A stretch of DNA of 11,201 bases from Oscillospiraceae bacterium (GCA_900766795.1 CAAFWX010000344.1:1-11201); one strand, 5' to 3'. Counted from the first letter of the stretch, positions 1-7,560 are shown. Program-made: numbers and translations. Notes: generated by a model from the letters alone, not told the origin.

Positions 1-58
1 AAGCGGAAAAGCAAAACAGAACAGCAATAATCATCAGAATAGAAAACACTTTTTTCAT
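1..58 (-). CDS. Start of a secreted protein or lipoprotein (partial, N-terminus only)
   Basis: The minus strand carries an ATG at 58-56 preceded by GAAAGGAGA (complement of about 67-74), a strong ribosome binding site about 8 nt away. The 19 visible codons read MKKVFSILMIIAVLFCFSA: two lysines followed by an unbroken hydrophobic core, which is the n- and h-region of a Sec or lipoprotein signal peptide. The window ends before any cleavage site, so the mature product cannot be identified. It is divergent from the LysR gene at 195 and has its own promoter, so it is the obvious candidate target of that regulator. That link is inferred from position only. Confidence 0.75.
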   Translation of the reverse strand, partial: MKKVFSILMIIAVLFCFSA

Positions 59-86
59 ATCAAAATCTCCTTTCAATTTGGTTATT

Positions 87-166
87 ACTTACATTATAAC
101 ACCAAACTTATCGAATAGCAAATACTTATACTGAATAGTAAGCCATGCTTGACAGCTATACTTAAG
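87..166. promoter_or_regulatory. Candidate LysR operator: phased ACTTA elements and a CTTAT-GAATAG repeat
   Basis: ACTTA occurs at 87-91, 106-110, 124-128 and 160-164, that is at steps of 19, 18 and 36 bp. Two of these lie in a longer direct repeat, CTTATCGAATAG (107-118) and CTTATACTGAATAG (125-138). The second extends to CTTATACTGAATAGTAAG (125-142), whose ends CTTA/TAAG are inverted around 10 bp. LysR proteins typically bind dyads with a T-N11-A core placed over divergent promoters, and these elements cover both predicted promoters. Binding itself is inferred. Confidence 0.4.
93..121 (-). promoter_or_regulatory. Sigma-A type promoter for the minus-strand secreted-protein gene
   Basis: Read on the minus strand, TTGCTA (121-116) and TATAAT (98-93) are separated by 17 bp. 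The predicted start of transcription is near 86, giving a leader of about 28 nt that contains the ribosome binding site. Five of six -35 bases and all six -10 bases match the consensus, allowing for a C/A swap within TTGCTA. Confidence 0.6.
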
Positions 167-177
167 CGTGGTAAAAT
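149..177 (+). promoter_or_regulatory. Predicted promoter of the LysR regulator gene
   Basis: TTGACA (149-154) and TAAAAT (172-177) are spaced by 17 bp. Transcription would start near 184, only about 10 nt before the ATG and at the edge of the GAGGTGA ribosome binding site (184-190). An alternative -10, TATACT at 157-162, would give a longer leader but has no good -35. Confidence 0.5.
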
Positions 178-194
178 GATATTGAGGTGATATA

Positions 195-1085
195 ATGGAA
201 ATCCGTGTTTTGAAGTATTTTCTTGCAGTTGCAAGGGAACAGAATATTTCCGCAGCGGCAGAGTCCCTTTTTCTTTCGCAGCCAACTTTGTCAAGGCAGC
301 TGAAAGAGCTTGAGGAAGAGCTCGGCAAGCAGCTTTTCATAAGAGGCAGCAGAAAAATAACCCTTACCGAAGAGGGGTTGCTTCTTCGGAAAAGGGCGGA
401 AGAAATTGTTGAGCTTTTGGACAAAACGGAAAAGGAACTGTCCAATTCCGATGAACAGGTTTCGGGAGAAATCTACATCGGCGCGGGAGAAACAGACGGT
501 TTGCGGCTTATTGCAAAAGCGGCTAAAGAATTACAGGAACAATATCCGCAGATAACATATCGGATTATTAGCGGCGACGCTGTTGATATAACCGAACGTT
601 TAGACAAGGGGCTGATTGATTTTGCGCTTTTGCTTGAGCCGGTGGACATATCAAAATACAACTATCTGAAATTTCCGGTGAAGGACGTTTGGGGCGTGCT
701 TATGCGGCGCGACTGTCCTCTTGCAAAAAAGAAAAGCATATCTCCGAGAGATTTGCAGGATATGCCGCTTATCGTATCACGGCAGGCTTTGGACGGAAGC
801 GAGCTTACACAGTGGCTGAAAAACGGCAGCGAGCAGCTTAATATCGTATCAACCTACAACCTAGTTTACAACGCTTCGCTTATGGTTGACGAGGGGCTTG
901 GAGTTGCGCTTTGCCTTGACAAAATAATAAACGTCAGCGGCGACAGCAGCCTTTGCTTCCGTCCGCTTAAGCCGAGATTAGAGGTTGGAATGAGCCTTGT
1001 ATGGAAGAAATATCAGGTATTCTCAAAGGCGGCGGAGAAGTTTATTCTGAAAATGCAGGAGGGTATAAATAGTTTGCAAGGGTAG
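195..1085 (+). CDS. LysR-family transcriptional regulator
   Basis: This is a 296-residue protein, the usual size of a LysR-type regulator. Residues 1-60 form the winged helix-turn-helix, with the family hallmark visible as YFLAVAREQNISAAAESLFLS followed by QPTLSRQLKELEEELG, and then the FIRGSRKITLTEEG wing. A linker helix (about 65-88) leads to the effector-binding domain (about 90-290), which includes IYIGAGETDGLRL and the second-lobe segment VDEGLGVALCLD. The start is fixed by GAGGTGA five bases upstream of the ATG. The gene is divergent from a secreted-protein gene at 58, and repeated elements in the spacer suggest auto- and cross-regulation through a small-molecule co-inducer. The effector is not deducible from the sequence. 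The nearest downstream gene is convergent, so this is a single-gene transcript. Confidence 0.93.
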   Translation: MEIRVLKYFLAVAREQNISAAAESLFLSQPTLSRQLKELEEELGKQLFIRGSRKITLTEEGLLLRKRAEEIVELLDKTEKELSNSDEQVSGEIYIGAGETDGLRLIAKAAKELQEQYPQITYRIISGDAVDITERLDKGLIDFALLLEPVDISKYNYLKFPVKDVWGVLMRRDCPLAKKKSISPRDLQDMPLIVSRQALDGSELTQWLKNGSEQLNIVSTYNLVYNASLMVDEGLGVALCLDKIINVSGDSSLCFRPLKPRLEVGMSLVWKKYQVFSKAAEKFILKMQEGINSLQG

Positions 1086-1208
1086 CTGATACATTATTTT
1101 CCTAGAGTAATATGCTCAAATGAAACTTTGCGGGGTAGTTTTTATTGGCAACATCGCATAATTATTCAGGCTGTCGATAAAGGCACATCTGCGTCTGTCA
1201 CCGCATTA

Positions 1209-1268
1209 TCCGCTGCGCGGAAAACGCTGCCCCACGACAGGCACAAAGCCTAGTCGTGGGGCGGGTTT
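1209..1268. terminator. Strong hairpin between convergent LysR and AraC genes, probable bidirectional terminator
   Basis: GCCCCACGAC (1229-1238) pairs perfectly with GTCGTGGGGC (1253-1262). AGGC/GCCT continues the stem inward to a five-base ACAAA loop, with only A1252 bulged, giving 14 pairs in all. A small 5-bp hairpin (TCCGC-TGC-GCGGA, 1209-1221) precedes it. The following U tract is weak on both strands: GGGTTTCT after it on the plus strand, and CAGCGTTTTCC on the minus strand. Placement between two convergent stops (1085 and 1313) supports a terminator role for both genes. Confidence 0.6.
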
Positions 1269-1312
1269 CTACATGAAAATATTTAATACCTCTTTAACAG
1301 AATTTTAATGAT

Positions 1313-2143
1313 TTATCTTATACCAATATGCTTTTTGTATTCTATCGGAGAAACTCCCTCGTGCTTCTTGAATACCGTGCTGAAATAGCCTGCATCGGGA
1401 AAGCCTGAGCGAGCAGCTATCTCTGAAACGGAAAGCTCGTTCCTCTGTAATAGCCTTTTTGCTTCCTGCAACCTTCTTTGTGTGAGATACTCGTTCGGGC
1501 GCATGTTCATCGAGTCCTTGAAAACACGGCAGAGATGCTGCGGCGTGACGCCTGCAAGCTCCGCAAGCACAGTCAGCGGGAAATCACTGCGATAATTCTC
1601 GTCTATATAGTCAAGCACGGGAGCGAGCAGCTTGCTTCGGTCGTTTCTCTGCTTATTCGCTTTGGTGTCCATCAGCTTATGGAATTCGAGAATGTAAGCG
1701 TAGATATATCCCGAGCAGGAGTAATCGCAATAAGCACGGTCGGTTTTCAGCACAGTGAACATCTTGCTGTACAGTTTCGGGAGGGGCGAGCCGTTCTGCG
1801 GACTGATTATAACCGGTGCTGTCATACTGAGCTGGCTTAAGATATGCGCACAGGCATAACCGTCGAAAGCCACCCAGCGCACATCCCATAGGCTGTTTTC
1901 TGTGTAGTATTCGTGTGGATATCCCGCAGGCAGAAAGAAGAAATCGCCCTCATTTATCACAATGGCGCTGTTATCGTACTTCAGTATGCCGCTGCCACCT
2001 GCACTGTACAGTATCTGATGCCAGTGATAGCCTTCGTTCCTGATAATATGGTATTGATATTCGCTGCCACCTATTCCCGTAAGATGAACGGGCAGCTTTC
2101 GAGCTTCGGCGTTATATGGGTAGATGTTTTCGTTTATCTTCAT
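1313..2143 (-). CDS. AraC-family transcriptional regulator of the mannan/galactoside operon
   Basis: This 276-residue protein has an N-terminal cupin sugar-sensing domain (about 25-95), with the HWH motif at 40-42 and INEGDFFFLPAGYPHEYY at 63-80 typical of AraC_binding. The C-terminal double helix-turn-helix (about 175-272) shows LTVLAELAGVTPQHLCRVFK and then LSVSEIAARSGFPDAGYFST followed by SPIEY, the AraC signature. The frame stays open back to 2275, but the ATG at 2143 is preferred: AAGGTGA lies 5 nt upstream, and a consensus promoter (2203-2175) sits inside the longer version. The gene is divergent from the esterase-GH42-GH26 operon, so by analogy with AraC regulators of glycan loci it probably activates that operon when a mono- or oligosaccharide binds the cupin. 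The ligand is unknown. Confidence 0.92.
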   Translation of the reverse strand: MKINENIYPYNAEARKLPVHLTGIGGSEYQYHIIRNEGYHWHQILYSAGGSGILKYDNSAIVINEGDFFFLPAGYPHEYYTENSLWDVRWVAFDGYACAHILSQLSMTAPVIISPQNGSPLPKLYSKMFTVLKTDRAYCDYSCSGYIYAYILEFHKLMDTKANKQRNDRSKLLAPVLDYIDENYRSDFPLTVLAELAGVTPQHLCRVFKDSMNMRPNEYLTQRRLQEAKRLLQRNELSVSEIAARSGFPDAGYFSTVFKKHEGVSPIEYKKHIGIR

Positions 2144-2174
2144 ATTGTCACCTTCATTGTTTCGGTCAATTATC

Positions 2175-2203
2175 AGTATAATCCAGTTTTGTATGATTGT
2201 CAA
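2175..2203 (-). promoter_or_regulatory. Promoter of the AraC-family regulator gene
   Basis: On the minus strand TTGACA (2203-2198) and TATACT (2180-2175) are spaced by exactly 17 bp. Transcription would begin near 2168, leaving a leader of about 25 nt with the AAGGTGA ribosome binding site. This promoter rules out the upstream start at 2275. Confidence 0.75.
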
Positions 2204-2275
2204 TAGCTTTCTGCGTTTTTCTGCAAGGTTTGTTTTTGAGTCTGATATTGTAATTTTAATATAGCCGATGTTCAA

Positions 2276-2291
2276 AATACAAAAGTGTATT
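2276..2291. promoter_or_regulatory. Candidate operator, AATAC-N6-GTATT inverted repeat
   Basis: AATAC (2276-2280) and GTATT (2287-2291) are inverted around AAAAGT. The element lies 12 bp upstream of the -35 box of the esterase operon and between the two divergent promoters, where an AraC-type activator would be expected to bind. A second A/T inverted repeat, ATATT-N8-AATAT, lies close by near 2245-2262. The role is inferred from position. Confidence 0.3.
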
Positions 2292-2303
2292 CAGAATTTA
2301 CGG

Positions 2304-2332
2304 TTGAAAATTTCTTTAAAAAGTGATATCAT
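2304..2332 (+). promoter_or_regulatory. Promoter of the esterase-GH42-GH26 operon
   Basis: TTGAAA (2304-2309) and TATCAT (2327-2332) are separated by 17 bp, and TGA directly before the -10 makes it an extended -10 element. The expected start is near 2339, giving a leader of about 40 nt. It lies downstream of the inverted repeat at 2276-2291. Confidence 0.6.
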
Positions 2333-2378
2333 TCTATTAAGCCAAAAGTCTAATGATTTCGATGAAGGAGATGTGGGT

Positions 2379-3446
2379 ATGAATTGTTATAGAATAGCGG
2401 CATTCGTTACAGCAGTTGCAGTAATGGCGTCTGTTTTCAGTGGATGCAGTCAGGTTGCTGAAAGCATTGTCAGCACATCCAACACCACAGTGAGTGATAC
2501 CTCGCAGACGGAAGTGACTGCCATGCCTGAATATGTTGCAAAATATACGCTGTCAAATGAAAATGCGGATGAGATCACGCAGATCGCCGAATCTGAAATC
2601 GAGTCTGAGCAGGAGGAGATATCTATGCAGCATTATGAGAAGATTATGGCAGAATTGCCGCCCGAGGGAATTTTTGACCTGCAGGATGGCGTAATATACC
2701 CCGATTTTCAGAAATACACTTATTATTCACAAACGGCAGAAAGAGAAAGCAGAGTGAATGTGCTGCTTCCGCCCGAATATTCCGAGGACAAGGAATATCC
2801 CGTACTGTATGTACTGCACGGCTATTATGATAACGAGGACTGGATGGCGAGGGATATCGTTGGTATGAGCAAGATGCTTTCAAACCTGTACGCAAGCGGT
2901 GAAGCACAGGAGATGATAGTGGTATGCCCATATATCTTCGTCAGCAAGGAGCTTGCATGGTGTACCGGTATGAATCTTACTAATTCGCTTTGCTATGACA
3001 ATTTTATCAACGATCTTACCACCGATGTAATGCCCTTTATCGAAAGCACATTCTCCGTTGCAAAGGGCAGAGAGAATACTGCGATAACAGGCTTTTCAAT
3101 GGGCGGCAGAGAATCACTTTTTATTGGCTTTCAGCATCCTGAGCTGTTCGGCTATATAGGAGCGGTTGCACCTGCGCCGGGGCTTACTCCCGTTCCCGGC
3201 TCGGCAGACCACCCCGGTCAGATGCAGGCAGAGGAGATGATATTTGAGAACAATGCGCCGTATCTGCTGCTGATAAGCTGTTCCGACAGCGATGGTGTGG
3301 TAGGTACATATCCGAAATCCTATCACAAGACGCTGACAATTAACGAGACCGAACATATCTGGAACGAGATCCCGGGCACAGGGCATGACCACACTAGCGT
3401 TAAGCCGCATCTTTATAATTTCTGCAGAATGATATTCAAAAACTGA
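2379..3446 (+). CDS. Surface esterase lipoprotein, CE1-like (esterase D/feruloyl esterase fold)
   Basis: The 355-residue product starts at an ATG with AAGGAG (2365-2370) 8 nt upstream. The frame is open further up to 2268, but that would run through the promoter. Residues 1-23 are a lipoprotein signal ending in FSGC, with Cys23 as the likely lipidated residue (Phe at -3 is unusual), followed by a Ser/Thr-rich tether to about residue 50. From about 112 the alpha/beta-hydrolase fold begins: RVNVLLPPEY, then PVLYVLHGYY (oxyanion loop HG at 147-148), and the nucleophile elbow ITGFSMGGRES with Ser240. ISCSDSDGVV (Asp303 or Asp305) and GTGHDH (His336) complete the triad. This matches the esterase family that includes acetyl- and feruloyl-ester CE1 enzymes. 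Being co-transcribed with a mannanase, it probably removes acetyl groups from mannan or glucomannan. A feruloyl or other ester substrate cannot be excluded. Confidence 0.82.
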   Translation: MNCYRIAAFVTAVAVMASVFSGCSQVAESIVSTSNTTVSDTSQTEVTAMPEYVAKYTLSNENADEITQIAESEIESEQEEISMQHYEKIMAELPPEGIFDLQDGVIYPDFQKYTYYSQTAERESRVNVLLPPEYSEDKEYPVLYVLHGYYDNEDWMARDIVGMSKMLSNLYASGEAQEMIVVCPYIFVSKELAWCTGMNLTNSLCYDNFINDLTTDVMPFIESTFSVAKGRENTAITGFSMGGRESLFIGFQHPELFGYIGAVAPAPGLTPVPGSADHPGQMQAEEMIFENNAPYLLLISCSDSDGVVGTYPKSYHKTLTINETEHIWNEIPGTGHDHTSVKPHLYNFCRMIFKN

Positions 3447-3459
3447 AAAGGAGACATCC

Positions 3460-5406
3460 ATGAGAATAGGTGTTGATTATTATCCCGAACAATGTGACAG
3501 GTCGCTGTGGGAGTCTGACGCAGACCTTATGCAGCAGACCGGCGTTGAAGTGGTTCGTCTTGCGGAGTTTGCATGGTGCAGACTGGAGCCGCAGGATGGC
3601 AGCTTCGACTTCGGCTGGCTGGATGACATTATCGGAATATTGACGGAGCGCGGTATCAGAATAGTGCTGTGCACCCCCACGAACTGCCCTCCGCTGTGGT
3701 TTTACGAGAAATATCCCGAGGCTGTTCAGACCGAAAAGGACGGTCATAAGACCCGCACAGGAATCAGAGGTCACAGGTGTATCAACAATACAGATTTCCT
3801 GCGCTATGCCGAGCGCATTATTGATGTCATGACAAAGCACTATGCGGATAACGATTCGATAATTGCATGGCAGATAGACAACGAGCTTGAGGCGAATTTC
3901 TGCTTCTGCGAAACCTGCATCGGGAAATACCGCAGCTGGCTGAAGGACAAATACACCACTATTGAGGCGGTGAACGCGGCTTACGGAAATGCTATGTGGA
4001 GCGGTGAATATTCCTCTTGGGAACAGATACAGCCGCCCTTTGGAAGCTATCCCGACCCGTGGCTGAATCCCTCGTATATGCTGGACTTCAACCGCTATGC
4101 CTCGGACAGCGTGATAGAGCATATAAACTGGCAGGCTGAGCTTATCAGAAAGCGCTTTCCTCATACGCCTGTCACCACCAATGTGTGGTTCTGCAGGAAT
4201 ATGCCAAACTTCTATGACGAGTTCAGGGGGCTGGATTTCATTTCCTACGACAACTATCCCACTACAAGACTCACCGACAATGCGGAGGAGTGCTATTCCC
4301 ACGCATTCCACCTCGACCTTATGAGAGGAATAAAGCGCAGTAAGTTCTGGATAATGGAGCAGCTCAGCGGAGGTCTCGGCTGCTGGGCGCCAATGGGAAG
4401 AACACCCTCCCCGGGTATGATAAAGGGATATTCGCTGCAGTCCTTTGCGCACGGTGCGGATACAGTGGTTCATTTCAGATGGAGAAATGCCGCAGGCGGC
4501 GCTGAGATGCACTGGCACGGTCTCATTGACCACTCGAATGTTCCCGGCAGGCGCTTTGCGGAGTTCGCTGAGCTTTGTAAAGAAGCGAAAGCACTCAAGG
4601 CTGTCTGCGATACCGAGATAGACTCGGATGTTGCAATACTCTATTCCCCCGAGGATGAGTACGCTTTCAAGATACAGCCCCAGACCAACGGAATGTACTA
4701 TATGGAGCAGCCAATGCTGCTGCATTCGGCGTTTACAAAGCATGGTCTGAATGTGGACGTCATACATCAGTGTGAGGAGCTTACGGGCTATAAGATAGTG
4801 GTCGCTCCCGAGATGTATCTCACAAACGAAACCGCCGTAAAGCATCTGTACGAGTTCGCCGAGAACGGCGGCACAGTGATACTTACTGACCGCAGCGGCG
4901 TTAAGGATGAGTTCAACAAGTGTATCATGCAGCAGCTGCCGACAGTTTATCGCCGTCTTGTCGGTGCGTACATTGAGGAATACGATCCCATTGGCTATGA
5001 CAATGCAACGATAAGGCTTTCGGACGGCAGCGTATATAAGTGCCGACAGTGGTGCGATGTCATTCAGCCCGAAACAGCGGAAACGGTAGCCTCATACGAC
5101 AGCGAGTTCTATAAGGGTAAGGCTGCCATCACCCGCAACAGCTACGGCAACGGAACTGTGTACTATATCGGGACTGTCTGCGAGAAAAGCCTCTATAACA
5201 GGATTGTAAAGGATATCCTTGTCAATGCGGGCATACCGTATGTGGACGGACTTCCTGATAATGTGGAGGTCACCACCAGAACGGGCGATGGTATCGAAGC
5301 TCGCTTTGTCTTCAACAACACAAACAAGGAACAGCGTTTCATCCTTGACGGATGCGAGGTATGCCTTGCACCGTTTGAGATGAAAACCGATATCAAGGAG
5401 AGGTAA
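3460..5406 (+). CDS. GH42 beta-galactosidase, cytoplasmic
   Basis: The 648-residue protein has the three-domain GH42 layout: a TIM barrel (about 1-380), a trimerisation domain (about 388-580, starting near DSDVAILYSPEDEYAF) and a small C-terminal beta domain (about 590-648). The acid/base is Glu142 in WQIDNE and the nucleophile is Glu300 in FWIMEQ. Cys107, Cys148, Cys150 and Cys153 (FCFCETC) correspond to the zinc-binding cluster of GH42 enzymes. The N-terminus (MRIGVDYYPEQC) is the family start, and no signal peptide is present, so it acts inside the cell. AAAGGAGA lies just upstream, 13 bp after the esterase stop. Between two lipoproteins in one operon, it probably trims beta-linked galactose from imported oligosaccharides. 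Some GH42 members act on arabinogalactan or galactan oligosaccharides, so the exact linkage is open. Confidence 0.93.
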   Translation: MRIGVDYYPEQCDRSLWESDADLMQQTGVEVVRLAEFAWCRLEPQDGSFDFGWLDDIIGILTERGIRIVLCTPTNCPPLWFYEKYPEAVQTEKDGHKTRTGIRGHRCINNTDFLRYAERIIDVMTKHYADNDSIIAWQIDNELEANFCFCETCIGKYRSWLKDKYTTIEAVNAAYGNAMWSGEYSSWEQIQPPFGSYPDPWLNPSYMLDFNRYASDSVIEHINWQAELIRKRFPHTPVTTNVWFCRNMPNFYDEFRGLDFISYDNYPTTRLTDNAEECYSHAFHLDLMRGIKRSKFWIMEQLSGGLGCWAPMGRTPSPGMIKGYSLQSFAHGADTVVHFRWRNAAGGAEMHWHGLIDHSNVPGRRFAEFAELCKEAKALKAVCDTEIDSDVAILYSPEDEYAFKIQPQTNGMYYMEQPMLLHSAFTKHGLNVDVIHQCEELTGYKIVVAPEMYLTNETAVKHLYEFAENGGTVILTDRSGVKDEFNKCIMQQLPTVYRRLVGAYIEEYDPIGYDNATIRLSDGSVYKCRQWCDVIQPETAETVASYDSEFYKGKAAITRNSYGNGTVYYIGTVCEKSLYNRIVKDILVNAGIPYVDGLPDNVEVTTRTGDGIEARFVFNNTNKEQRFILDGCEVCLAPFEMKTDIKER

Positions 5407-5408
5407 TC

Positions 5409-7025
5409 ATGGAAGCTATGAACAAGCTTATATCATTTGTAACTGCTTTTATCATGATTCTGTCGGGCTGCACAACGAATGACAACACAGAAGCATACAG
5501 CAGTTTGACAACAGGTGATGAAACAGTGAATGAAACAGTAACCGGTCGAGCAAAAGTTGACCCTGCCGATATCACCTATGCAAGCAGCTATAACTTTGAA
5601 AAGCTCACATACAGTGGTATTGAGAAGATGGATTTCAGCACAGTCGCAGAGGCTGAAACAGCACAGAAAAATGCCGGAGTTACGCTTAAAACCGACAGGA
5701 AAGGTTATTCGGGTGAGGGCTATATAGATATCTCTGATAATACTGCCTTTGAGCTTAGCGTAGATATTCCCGCAAGCCAGTATTATAAAATCACCGTCCG
5801 TCACTGTGCAGGCAGTCACAAGGAAAATCCGTTGCTTTTCAATGGCCTCAAAGTGATGGATATCGTATCCGAAAACGGTGACTGGGTCGAGACCACCACG
5901 GATGGTGTATTCCTTGAAAAGGGCAGGAACAAGGTGACTTTAGGCGAAGGCTGGAGTTGGTTCTCCATGGATTCCATACGCATTGAAAACGGCGAGTCCA
6001 TCAGCGACAGCATATATGAGGGTATCGATGACACTCTCTGCAATCCCTATGCGAACCTCAAGACCCAGAACATCTATCAATATCTGAAAGCGGTGTACGG
6101 CAAGAGGACTCTCGCAGGTCAGTGCACGGATTACGGCAACAACACCGAAACTGACGCACTGTATCTCGGTATCGGAAAATACCCCGCTGTACGCGCCTTT
6201 GATTTCATCTTTGATTCCATGAGCTTCTGCCACGGCGAGCCGCAGGCAAAGGATGTTGACCTCGCTATACAATGGAGCAACGACGGCGGTCTGGTGGTGT
6301 ACGACTGGCACTGGTATGCTCCATACGGCGAGTGTGCTTTCTATTCTAAAGACACCTCTTTTTCTCTTGCAAATGCAGTGACGGATGTAGATCTTTCAAG
6401 GGTGGATGACACAGAGCTTGAGGATCTCTATGCAAACGGCAAGATATCCGCTGAAGCGTACTATATCGTCAAGGATATCGACAACATTTCCGCTTTGATA
6501 CAGCGTATGGAGGACGCAAATGTAACGGTAATGTGGCGGCCTCTGCATGAGGCAAGCGGCGGCTGGTTCTGGTGGGGAGCTTCGGGAGCAGACGCGTACA
6601 AGTGGCTGTGGAAGCTGATGTATCACCGCATGACCGACTATCACGAGCTTGATAATCTCATCTGGGTATGGAACGCTCAGAGCGCAGACTGGTATCCGGG
6701 CGATGAGTACTGCGATATTTCAGCCACCGATATCTATAACCATGCATACGATTACGGCACAAGCCCCGGCCTTCTCGCAGAGATGACGGGATGGTCAGAC
6801 GGAATGCTCGTCACAATGAGTGAGTGTGCCACCATGCCCGACCCCGACCTCATCGTCAGGGATAACGCATACTGGCTGTGGTTTGCAGTATGGAACTGGG
6901 ATTTCATCGTAAAGAACGGCACCACGGAGCTTTCGGACGCCTATACTTCTTTTGATATGATGAAAAAGGTCTACAACAGCGATGTTATCATCACAAGAGA
7001 TGAGCTGCCTGATTTCAATAGCTGA
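5409..7025 (+). CDS. GH26 beta-mannanase lipoprotein with CBM35-like domain
   Basis: The 538-residue protein starts two bases after the GH42 stop, with AAGGAG (5395-5400) 8 nt before the ATG. A second ATG three codons in is too far from it. The signal ends in the lipobox LSGC (Cys21), followed by a Thr/Ser-rich linker to about 55. Residues about 57-195 look like a CBM35-type beta-sandwich (YKITVRHCAG, GRNKVTLGEGWSWFSMDSIRI). This assignment is tentative. Residues about 210-535 are the GH26 catalytic barrel: the acid/base is Glu381 in MWRPLHEASGGWFWWG and the nucleophile is Glu472 in VTMSECATMPDPD. GH26 enzymes cleave beta-1,4-mannosidic bonds in mannan, glucomannan and galactomannan. The protein is probably tethered to the outer cell surface, generating oligosaccharides for import. 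A bidirectional terminator follows the stop. Confidence 0.92.
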   Translation: MEAMNKLISFVTAFIMILSGCTTNDNTEAYSSLTTGDETVNETVTGRAKVDPADITYASSYNFEKLTYSGIEKMDFSTVAEAETAQKNAGVTLKTDRKGYSGEGYIDISDNTAFELSVDIPASQYYKITVRHCAGSHKENPLLFNGLKVMDIVSENGDWVETTTDGVFLEKGRNKVTLGEGWSWFSMDSIRIENGESISDSIYEGIDDTLCNPYANLKTQNIYQYLKAVYGKRTLAGQCTDYGNNTETDALYLGIGKYPAVRAFDFIFDSMSFCHGEPQAKDVDLAIQWSNDGGLVVYDWHWYAPYGECAFYSKDTSFSLANAVTDVDLSRVDDTELEDLYANGKISAEAYYIVKDIDNISALIQRMEDANVTVMWRPLHEASGGWFWWGASGADAYKWLWKLMYHRMTDYHELDNLIWVWNAQSADWYPGDEYCDISATDIYNHAYDYGTSPGLLAEMTGWSDGMLVTMSECATMPDPDLIVRDNAYWLWFAVWNWDFIVKNGTTELSDAYTSFDMMKKVYNSDVIITRDELPDFNS

Positions 7026-7042
7026 AAAAGTATGCCTTATGA

Positions 7043-7077
7043 AAAAATCCGTCCTGATGTACGCAGGGCGGATTTTT
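7043..7077. terminator. Bidirectional rho-independent terminator after the GH26 gene
   Basis: AAAAATCCG (7043-7051) pairs with CGGATTTTT (7069-7077), continued inward by one T-G wobble and CCTG/CAGG, with a 7-base loop. The stem is 14 pairs with T5 on the plus side and T6 on the minus side (complement of A7042-7047). It ends the operon 18 bp after the stop and would also stop transcription from the remnant gene on the minus strand. Confidence 0.88.
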
Positions 7078-7092
7078 GTATTATGGTCACCT

Positions 7093-7534
7093 CTAAAATC
7101 CTTGTTTGAGTGAAAATGTGTATATGGCTGCTATGGACGGTGTGTCCTTTTGAGAGGTTTACAGTTGTAGATATCGCCGTTTGAAGGTTCCATCAGCTAA
7201 ATATCCAACTGTCGGATAAATACGATTTCTTCGAAGGTATAGAACTGAAATGCGGAATCGAACTTGGCATTGTATTTCAGGATGTTCAAGGCTTCCTTTC
7301 TTTCGTAGGCGGGTATCATTTCTCCGCAGAAGAATATGTCTGTGTGCTGCTCCATCAAGTCCAACTGTTAATGCCTATGTGGCTCCAAAGCAGTCAATAA
7401 TCTTGGAGAGTTTTTTCATATACTAAGCCATTTTCAGGGTGGGCAACAAATTTGTGAAAGAGTTGAAACTTTCTTCCCCCGCAGTTCCTCACATAGAAAT
7501 CTAAAAGGCAATCAAAATGTTGCTGCAATTCCAT
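7093..7534 (-). pseudogene. Decayed minus-strand gene remnant, family not recognised
   Basis: The minus strand holds a chain of coding-like pieces broken by stops and frame changes. The first is a 46-codon stretch from ATG at 7534 to TGA at 7394 (begins MELQQHFDCLLDFY). Next, in another frame, is a 52-residue piece from about 7355 to TAG at 7197, including DIFFCGEMIPAYERKEALNI and FQFYTFEEIVFIRQLDI. This is followed in frame after the stop by LMEPSNGDIYNCKPLKR, and after a further shift by IAAIYTFSLKQGF ending at TAG 7095-7093. No ribosome binding site precedes the first ATG. The pieces read like one protein that has lost its frame, and the bidirectional terminator at 7043-7077 sits just beyond its end. 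I do not recognise the family. Chance open frames remain possible, and sequencing errors are an alternative explanation for the breaks. Confidence 0.35.
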
Positions 7535-7560
7535 TTATAAGCATAATACAAAACCAATGC

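Noticed and set aside
1478..2206. Plus-strand frames of 120 and 97 codons opposite the AraC gene
   Set aside because: They are antisense to the recognisable cupin and helix-turn-helix domains and match no family I know.
2144..2275. N-terminal extension of the AraC protein by 44 residues
   Set aside because: It would cover the TTGACA-17-TATACT promoter, and the ATG at 2143 has its own AAGGTGA ribosome binding site and starts the normal family length.
2268..2378. N-terminal extension of the esterase by 37 residues
   Set aside because: It covers the operon promoter and would hide the lipoprotein signal that begins at 2379 behind AAGGAG.
3436..4845. 469-codon open frame on the minus strand
   Set aside because: It lies entirely antisense to the well-supported GH42 gene (catalytic Glu142 and Glu300, zinc cysteines), has no ribosome binding site and looks low-complexity in composition. 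It reflects codon bias of the true gene.
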